A stretch of DNA of 64,000 nucleotides from Phenylobacterium sp. (GTDB lineage: Bacteria; Pseudomonadota; Alphaproteobacteria; Caulobacterales; Caulobacteraceae), in contig JADCAS010000005.1 of NCBI GenBank assembly GCA_020401865.1, forward strand, positions 186,001-250,000. Reading direction: 5' to 3'. Below the pieces are notes generated by a model, which was given only the letters and a program-made list of their open reading frames with translations, had not been told where the DNA came from and made no database searches. The translations under genes were made by a program, and so were the position numbers. This document shows, piece by piece, positions 58,128 through 64,000 of this stretch. Position 1 is the first letter of the stretch; every line of letters begins with the position of its first letter.

Positions 58128-58997
58128 TCAGTCTGCGTCTCTGCGCTGTGTGATCCATTCCGCGACCTCTACGCCAATGCGCTCGCCGTGGTCTTCCTGC
58201 AGATAGTGCACACCCTGGCCCAATGGAATCGTTCGGCAATTCGTGAGGTTACGCTCGTACCACCCCGCCCGATCGCGGGAGATCAAAGCACCGGACTCCG
58301 CCCAGAAAAACAGTTTCGGCAGATCTGTCGTCAGCAACCAGTCGTGATAGGCGCTCGCCATGGCGTAGACGTCGGAAGGCTGTCCGGCCACTGGCAGTTC
58401 ATTGGGAAAGCGCCAGATCGGCTCGCGACTGGCCGGATCCGAAAACGGGCGTCGATATTCGGCCATGTCTTCCTCACTCAACGGGTGGGCGAGCCCACCC
58501 GGCAGGACGTTTTCGACGAAGCCGTTCTGTTCAATGATAAACCTGCGCCCGTCGACCGGGTCCTGAAGCAATTTGAACAGGTTCTGACTGGCGGGACTGA
58601 GGTCCAGCCAAGTCGGGAAGGGCCATACAAATTCCATGAACGCCAGGCCGCGCACCCGGCTCTCATGGCGGCGAGCCCAGTCAAAGCCGAGCGCTGAGCC
58701 CCAGTCATGCAGGACAAGGGTCACATCTTGCAGATCAAGCGCGTCGAAAAATCTCTCGATGTAGCGCTGATGCTCGACAATCCGCAGGGCATCGGCAGGC
58801 TTGTCCGAGTCGCCGAAGCCCATCAGGTCCGGCGCAATGCACCGCGCCACCTTGGACAACGGCGTGATCGTGTGGCGCCAGAGAAACGACGAGGTTGGAT
58901 TGCCATGCAGCAAGACCACGCAGGGGCCCGATCCGACATCTACGTAAGCCATGTCGGATCCGGCCAGGGAGACCCGCTTCTTCTCGATCCAGCCCAT
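58128..58997 (-). CDS. Haloalkane dehalogenase, HLD-II type
   Basis: Hydrolyses carbon-halogen bonds of haloalkanes to alcohols. The start is ATG 58997 (289 residues), directly after the GST stop. The catalytic set of the LinB/DhaA group is complete: Asn33 in '[15 protein letters not shown]', nucleophile Asp98 and Trp99 in '[20 protein letters not shown]', the acid Glu122 in 'FMEFVWPFP' and His264 in '[14 protein letters not shown]'. '[15 protein letters not shown]' matches LinB as I remember it. It is the last gene of the TetR-SDR-GST-dehalogenase operon. The natural substrate is unknown. Confidence 0.9.
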   Translation of the reverse strand: MGWIEKKRVSLAGSDMAYVDVGSGPCVVLLHGNPTSSFLWRHTITPLSKVARCIAPDLMGFGDSDKPADALRIVEHQRYIERFFDALDLQDVTLVLHDWGSALGFDWARRHESRVRGLAFMEFVWPFPTWLDLSPASQNLFKLLQDPVDGRRFIIEQNGFVENVLPGGLAHPLSEEDMAEYRRPFSDPASREPIWRFPNELPVAGQPSDVYAMASAYHDWLLTTDLPKLFFWAESGALISRDRAGWYERNLTNCRTIPLGQGVHYLQEDHGERIGVEVAEWITQRRDAD

Positions 58998-58998
58998 C

Positions 58999-59607
58999 TC
59001 ACATCGCCGGCAAGGTTGAGGTGAAGGCGGGCATTTCCATCGCACGGGCGCTCAGGGCCGCAAGTTTCGGGTAACGCGTCATGTCCACCGCTTCCCGAAG
59101 CACAAACTGCGCAGTCTGGATGGCTACGACCGAAGCGATATCGGCATGGTTGGGCTGGTGGCCGCCGAACCAGCCGTCGTGCGCGGCGGCTTCAAGCAGC
59201 TCGAGACCGGCCAGGGTTTGCCCCACGGCATCGACCCGGTCGAGCGCGGGGGCGCCAGGTGTCTCCTTGGCGAATTCGTAATAGACCGCGCCCGCCTTCT
59301 CGATTGTGGCGAGCGCCACAGAAACGATCTGCAAGGCGTCCCGGCGATCTCTTCCGGAAGAGGGCAGCAAGGCGCGATCCGGGCCGACCCTTTCGTCCAG
59401 GTAGTCGGCAATAGCGGACGAGTCGATGAGCGTCTCGCCATCCTCGAGAACGAGGATCGGAACCTTTCCCATCGGATTGAAGGACTTGACCCGCTCCTTC
59501 TCCTCGAACGCATGCAGCGCGTTGTGCCGAAAGTCGATGCCGAGCAGGTTGAGGGTGATGCCAACGCGGCGTGTGAATGGTGAAAACCAGGGTCCGACGA
59601 GTTCCAT
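58999..59607 (-). CDS. Glutathione S-transferase family protein
   Basis: A 202-residue protein with the N-terminal thioredoxin-like domain 'WFSPFTRRVGITLNLLGIDF' (likely catalytic Ser), 'NPMGKVPILVLEDGETLIDS' (cis-Pro and glutathione-contacting D-S-S) and an all-helical C-terminal domain. The ATG at 59607 has GGAG upstream; an ATG at 59700 would add 31 residues overlapping the SDR gene. With its dehalogenase neighbour it may handle reactive products or dehalogenate by glutathione attack; that is inference from context. Confidence 0.9.
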   Translation of the reverse strand: MELVGPWFSPFTRRVGITLNLLGIDFRHNALHAFEEKERVKSFNPMGKVPILVLEDGETLIDSSAIADYLDERVGPDRALLPSSGRDRRDALQIVSVALATIEKAGAVYYEFAKETPGAPALDRVDAVGQTLAGLELLEAAAHDGWFGGHQPNHADIASVVAIQTAQFVLREAVDMTRYPKLAALSARAMEMPAFTSTLPAM

Positions 59608-59624
59608 CTCGGAATCTCCGTTGA

Positions 59625-60371
59625 TCAGAAGGCTTCTTTGAAGGGGCGCAAGTCGAGTTCGTGGGTCCACGCACTCGGGTGTTGCAGGTGAATCTGCCAA
59701 TAGGCTTCGGCGATCGCATTGATGTTGAGGACCCCATCGGCGCCCTTTGACCCCATGAATTCGGCGAAGTGGGTCCGCAGCCGCTCTCCGTCGATCCCGC
59801 CGTCAATGATGATGTGGGCGATGTGCAGGCCTTGCGGCCCGAACTCGCGCGCCATGGATTGGGCAACCATGCGAAGGCCGGCCTTGCTTGCGGCGAAATG
59901 CGCAAACCCTGCCGAGCCGCGCAGGGAACCGGAGGCGCCTGTGAAGAGAATAGTTCCTCGTCCGAGAGGCGACATACGCTTCGCCGCTTCGCGTCCCACC
60001 AGGAACCCCCCGAAGCAGTTCATTCGCCAGAAGGCCTCGAAAGTGTCGCTACCGATCTCCAGGAACCGCATCGGCGCGTTGTTTCCGGCGTTGAACGCCA
60101 CCAGATCGGCCGGGGCGCCGTCTTCATCATCGCGCATGGCGATGTCCATGAGGGCCTGAACGTCTTGCTCGTTGGCGGCGTCCGTGATCACTGCGGTTGC
60201 GGCGCCGCCGGACTGGCGGATGGCGTCCACGACCGCATCGATACGGGCTTGGGTCCGACCTGCGACGAGAACATGGTGACCGCCCTGAGCGAACCTCCGG
60301 GCCAGGCCGCTGCCGAGGCCCTCCAGCGCGCCGACGCCGACCACCACGGCTTTTCTGGGTTTCTCCGCCAT
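59625..60371 (-). CDS. SDR-family oxidoreductase with Phe in place of catalytic Tyr
   Basis: A 248-residue short-chain dehydrogenase fold. Cofactor motif 'AVVVGVGALEGLGSGLARRF' (G-x-x-x-G-x-G type), 'LVAFNAGNNAPMRFLEI' (N-A-G), Ser in 'ILFTGASGSLRGSAGFAHF', then F159-A-A-S-K163 where Y-x-x-x-K is expected. The end 'GLHIAHIIIDGGIDGERLR' is typical of a subgroup that I recall as commonly lacking the Tyr. The substrate is unknown. Its ATG overlaps the TetR stop (TAATG). Confidence 0.88.
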   Translation of the reverse strand: MAEKPRKAVVVGVGALEGLGSGLARRFAQGGHHVLVAGRTQARIDAVVDAIRQSGGAATAVITDAANEQDVQALMDIAMRDDEDGAPADLVAFNAGNNAPMRFLEIGSDTFEAFWRMNCFGGFLVGREAAKRMSPLGRGTILFTGASGSLRGSAGFAHFAASKAGLRMVAQSMAREFGPQGLHIAHIIIDGGIDGERLRTHFAEFMGSKGADGVLNINAIAEAYWQIHLQHPSAWTHELDLRPFKEAF

Positions 60372-60982
60372 TACACGGGCTCCTTGTCCTGTCGGCGTCC
60401 ACTCTGAAACAGCGTCACCTCGATGATGCGCCGGAAGCGCTTGAGCGGCTCGTCGGATCGTTCGACCTTCATGCGCAGAATTGCGCCGTGCCAGCCCGCG
60501 AGCAGGAACTCAGCCACCTCTTCGGGCGATAGGTCGTCTCGCAATTCCCCACTGCGTTGCGCATCGACGACGACGGCGAGAAAAGGCCTAAGCCAGTCGG
60601 CGAAGATGCCCTGAAGGCGTGTGCGGATCAGCTCGCTGTAGCCCGAAACCTCCAGTCCGAGGTTGCCGATAAGGCAGCCGTATCGCCAACCCGATACGCT
60701 CATCAGGTCGGTGATCACATCTAGGTAGGCATCCAGTCGCTGAAGGGGAGCCATGTTAGGTGACTCCAGCGTTTGCGCCATCACATGCTGAATAGACGCG
60801 AAGTACCGGTCGAGGACCTCCACCGCGTAATCTTCTTTGGATCGGAAATGATTTGTAAAACTGCCTAGAGGGACTCCGGCTGCTGATGCGATATCCCGCA
60901 CACTAGCGTTCGAAAACCCCCGACACATCAGGGTTTCTACACCAGTCTCGATCAGCTGTTCGCGGTTTGAGGGTCTGCTCAT
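60371..60982 (-). CDS. TetR-family regulator of the dehalogenase operon
   Basis: A 203-residue protein with the TetR helix-turn-helix: 'REQLIETGVETLMCRGFSNA', 'SVRDIASAAGVPLGSFTNHF', 'RSKEDYAVEVLDRYF'. The C-terminal half resembles the AcuR/YfiR-like ligand domain. It is the first gene of the operon, and a perfect palindrome (TACGTACGTA) lies 12 bases upstream of its ATG, so autoregulation is likely, with a halogenated compound or a product as the possible effector (inference). Confidence 0.9.
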   Translation of the reverse strand: MSRPSNREQLIETGVETLMCRGFSNASVRDIASAAGVPLGSFTNHFRSKEDYAVEVLDRYFASIQHVMAQTLESPNMAPLQRLDAYLDVITDLMSVSGWRYGCLIGNLGLEVSGYSELIRTRLQGIFADWLRPFLAVVVDAQRSGELRDDLSPEEVAEFLLAGWHGAILRMKVERSDEPLKRFRRIIEVTLFQSGRRQDKEPV

Positions 60983-60993
60983 ATGGCAATATG

Positions 60994-61003
60994 TACGTAC
61001 GTA
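60994..61003. promoter_or_regulatory. Palindrome TACGTACGTA, candidate TetR operator
   Basis: A perfect 10-bp palindrome at the upstream edge of the TetR gene, in a short AT-richer stretch (GCAATATG before it and TTACTCC after it). Alternating TACG-type palindromes are common TetR-family operators. Its location would allow repression of the whole operon. Confidence 0.45.
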
Positions 61004-61172
61004 TTACTCCGATGTCAACCTCTCCCTTCTCATGGGAACCAAGACGCCGCCCCGGGCTCCGCGCTCCCCCTCTCTGGGAAGTCTCAACCCCCGATGCGGG
61101 CGACGCATCAGCTGCGACTGCGCCGCTTGAAAACGATGGAAACGCTGCTCGTCGGCGTGACGACGGAACAGA

Positions 61173-61397
61173 GCGGTCCCCTCCTCTTCCGCGGACAACC
61201 AGACGCCGGGGAGGAACCGCCTCGACACGCACATCACCTACAAGGCGATGATCGACGACGGCTACGAGGCGACGCTTCGCCAGGGCCTGGATCTGGAGCT
61301 GGAGCAGGCGCGGTCGACGGCCCAAAACCGGCATGTGACCCCGGAGGCTGTGGAAGCCCGCCGCGCCGGCATCCAGGCGCGGGGGCGGACGCAGTAA
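61173..61397 (+). pseudogene. Enoyl-CoA hydratase remnant with internal deletion
   Basis: The leader of the intact gene is recognisable (GCGGTCCCCTCCTCT, then AGACGCCGGGGAGGAACCGC with the ribosome-binding site). It then jumps directly to the last 57 codons: '[20 protein letters not shown]', 'ARSTAQNRHVTPEAVEARRA' and TAA. Compared with 56963-57733, about 600 bases from the start codon to 57562 are missing. There is a 6-base in-frame insertion and about 90% identity. No start codon remains. Confidence 0.85.
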
Positions 61398-61415
61398 GAA
61401 CGGCGGCTCGGGAGA

Positions 61416-61520
61416 CCCCCTCCGACCCGCTTCGCGGTCCACTTCCCCCTGGAAGGTGGAGGAATTGGGGAGCCATTGCTCCCCCGCGGGGGAGCTCCCC
61501 GCGAAGCGGGGTGAGGGGGC
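61416..61520. repeat. Fold-back intergenic repeat G
   Basis: A single unit: CCCCCTCCGACCCGCTTCGC, CACTTCCCCCTGGAAGGTGG, GCTCCCCCGCGGGGGAGCTC and GCGAAGCGGGGTGAGGGGGC. It sits between the hydratase remnant and intact rpmF, in the same position as unit F in the other copy. Confidence 0.88.
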
Positions 61521-61548
61521 GCAACGGCGGCTCGACCGCCCGGGAATC

Positions 61549-61587
61549 AGAAAGGGCGCGGGGCCCTTCGGCGCCGCGCCCGAAAAT
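61549..61587 (-). terminator. Rho-independent terminator of rpmF
   Basis: On the minus strand, about 20 bases after the rpmF stop, GGGCGCGG pairs with CCGCGCCC around a GC-rich loop and is followed by TTTCT. The plus strand shows AAAGGGCGCGGGG before and CCGCGCCCGAAAA after the loop. The corresponding segment is deleted in the rpmF remnant at 57880, apparently between two short GCCCG repeats. Confidence 0.7.
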
Positions 61588-61606
61588 TCCGTCGCTCCGG
61601 AAGGAC

Positions 61607-61789
61607 CTAGTCTTCCTTCGGCGTGATGACCTGGCGGCCCTTGTACATGCCGGTCTTCAGGTCGATGTGGTGCGGACGCTTCAGCTCGCCGGTTTCCTTG
61701 TCCTCGACGTAGCTGTTGGCCCCCAGGGCGTGATGCGAGCGGCGCATGTTGCGGCGCGAGGGGGAGGTTTTTCGCTTCGGAACGGCCAC
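61607..61789 (-). CDS. rpmF: Ribosomal protein L32
   Basis: Small protein of the large ribosomal subunit, 60 residues: '[20 protein letters not shown]', '[20 protein letters not shown]', '[20 protein letters not shown]'. The '[20 protein letters not shown]' opening is diagnostic. Cysteines are absent, so it is the zinc-free form usual in alphaproteobacteria. This is the intact copy; the remnant at 57880 lacks the N-terminus. A good terminator follows. Confidence 0.97.
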   Translation of the reverse strand: MAVPKRKTSPSRRNMRRSHHALGANSYVEDKETGELKRPHHIDLKTGMYKGRQVITPKED

Positions 61790-61853
61790 GGGAGACTCTC
61801 TCTGGCGGACAGGGGAAGGACGGCTGCGGAAACCGGAGCGCGTCGGGGTGCGC

Positions 61854-61883
61854 GCTTATGCCCCAATCGTGTGGGGGATTCAA
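61854..61883 (-). promoter_or_regulatory. Candidate rpmF promoter
   Basis: On the minus strand TTGAAT (61883-61878) is followed after about 16 bases by GCATAAG (61860-61854), close to the TTGAC and GCTAAA-like elements of Caulobacter housekeeping promoters. It lies about 65 bases before the rpmF start. No experimental support; pattern match only. Confidence 0.3.
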
Positions 61884-62018
61884 GCCGGGCCGGACGGCCG
61901 GCGCGTCTCCCGGACCTAACCTGTAGGCGCCCCAAGGAAAATCGACGCGCTTGTTCTCCACCAAGGGTCGGGTACCGTTGGCGGCATCGCGCAGTGGGCT
62001 GACAGAAAGAACCTGGAG

Positions 62019-62489
62019 ATGACATCCTCCCTGACCGTCCGGGCGAACGAAGGCGTGGCGTTTGAGGATGGACCTGACCATGGCCGCATCCTGGTCTTCG
62101 GGCGTGAAACGGAAGGCCGCTATGGATTGATGGAGCTGACGCTGGCGCCGCCACTGGCCCATGTCGGGGACGCGCCGCTGAAGCTGGGGCCACATCGTCA
62201 CGACCACATCGAGGAGACCTTCCTGGTCCAGTCCGGAAGGCTTCGCTTCCTGCTGGGCGAGGCGGTCTTCGATCTCAACGCCGGGGATTTCGTGCGCGTG
62301 CCGCCTGGTGTGCGCCACGGCCTGGCCAATACCGGCGACGCGCCGGTCAGGCTGCTGGTCAGCTTCGTTCCGGGGGGGTTCGAAGAGCTGTTCCTGACCT
62401 ACCGGAGCGATCAGGAGCCGCCACCACCGCCGAACGGCTTCATTGAGGCGGCGAGGCGGGACTTCGCCTCAGAGTTCGAAGACGATTGA
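62019..62489 (+). CDS. Cupin-domain protein
   Basis: A 156-residue single-domain beta-barrel protein. The metal-binding cupin motifs are 'GPHRHDHIEETFLVQSGRLR' (G-x5-H-x-H-x3-4-E, seen as H-R-H-D-H-I-E-E) and 'GDFVRVPPGVRHGLANTGDA' (the second His in P-P-G-V-R-H). The function is unknown; such proteins may be isomerases, dioxygenases or binding proteins. The C-terminal tail is acidic. It converges on pyrG. Confidence 0.85.
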   Translation: MTSSLTVRANEGVAFEDGPDHGRILVFGRETEGRYGLMELTLAPPLAHVGDAPLKLGPHRHDHIEETFLVQSGRLRFLLGEAVFDLNAGDFVRVPPGVRHGLANTGDAPVRLLVSFVPGGFEELFLTYRSDQEPPPPPNGFIEAARRDFASEFEDD

Positions 62490-62504
62490 GGGGTTCGCCC
62501 CTCA
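62487..62504. terminator. Hairpin between cupin and pyrG stops
   Basis: A perfect 7-bp stem TGAGGGG/CCCCTCA closed by a TTCG tetraloop, starting in the cupin stop codon and ending 17 bases before the pyrG stop. There is no T-tract on either side, so it may act as a bidirectional 3'-end stabiliser rather than a classical terminator. Confidence 0.45.
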
Positions 62505-62520
62505 CCCCTGACACCCGGAC

Positions 62521-64000
<1,480 letters not shown>

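Overview
This is a GC-rich chromosomal window from an alphaproteobacterium, most likely a member of the Caulobacteraceae (Phenylobacterium or Caulobacter-like). The reasons are the fused ispDF gene, the dusB-ntrB-ntrC-ntrY-ntrX-dat-hfq-hflX block with NtrC and NtrX that both lack the GAFTGA loop, the pdhA-pdhB(lipoyl)-pdhC-lpd cluster near eno, ftsB, lipA, cinA and pyrG, and a family of GC-rich fold-back intergenic repeats. The genus is an inference; the class is secure.

Layout. 0-5 kb is accessory: a cut-off membrane protein, a DUF4345 protein, a GNAT acetyltransferase, an ABC exporter, a truncated IS3-family transposase and an orphan membrane protein. tRNA-Ser(UGA) is at 5.15-5.24 kb. 5.3-17.1 kb is mostly housekeeping: an MFS transporter, then the tightly packed tmk-holB-tatD-MBL-purN operon, a flavin monooxygenase, asd, an APH-like kinase, a PCu(A)C copper chaperone, glutathione peroxidase and mazG. 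17.3-27 kb is the minus-strand regulatory block hflX/hfq/dat/ntrX/ntrY/ntrC/ntrB/dusB. 27-32 kb carries ispDF, cinA, a COQ10/RatA-like gene, lipA and an acyl-CoA synthetase. 32.1-38 kb is a pentose module: a TetR gene divergent from xylB-xylA-GH3 glycosidase. 38.3-46.6 kb holds a Nudix gene, a small membrane protein, the pyruvate dehydrogenase operon with an embedded GFA-family gene, ftsB and eno.

46.7-61.1 kb is accessory and scarred. It has a methyltransferase, a histidine phosphatase gene broken by a lower-GC cassette with a VOC-family gene, a Nudix gene behind a strong hairpin, an orphan secreted protein next to a second IS fragment, and a tandem array of the fold-back repeat. Next come an NmrA-like/LysR divergent pair, an esterase and a large arylsulfatase. 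Then follows an enoyl-CoA hydratase and a TetR-SDR-GST-haloalkane dehalogenase operon lying between two damaged copies of one enoyl-CoA hydratase/repeat/rpmF segment. The window ends with intact rpmF, a cupin gene and pyrG, whose 5' end is beyond the window.

Most noteworthy: (i) the dehalogenase operon bracketed by reciprocally decayed duplicates; (ii) a phosphatase gene split by a foreign VOC cassette; (iii) paired NtrC and NtrX without GAFTGA; (iv) the fold-back repeat family, including a roughly 122-125 bp tandem array; (v) a TetR-linked xylose isomerase/GH3 operon; (vi) a possible attenuator-like leader before asd. No rRNA, CRISPR array, prophage or replication origin was seen.
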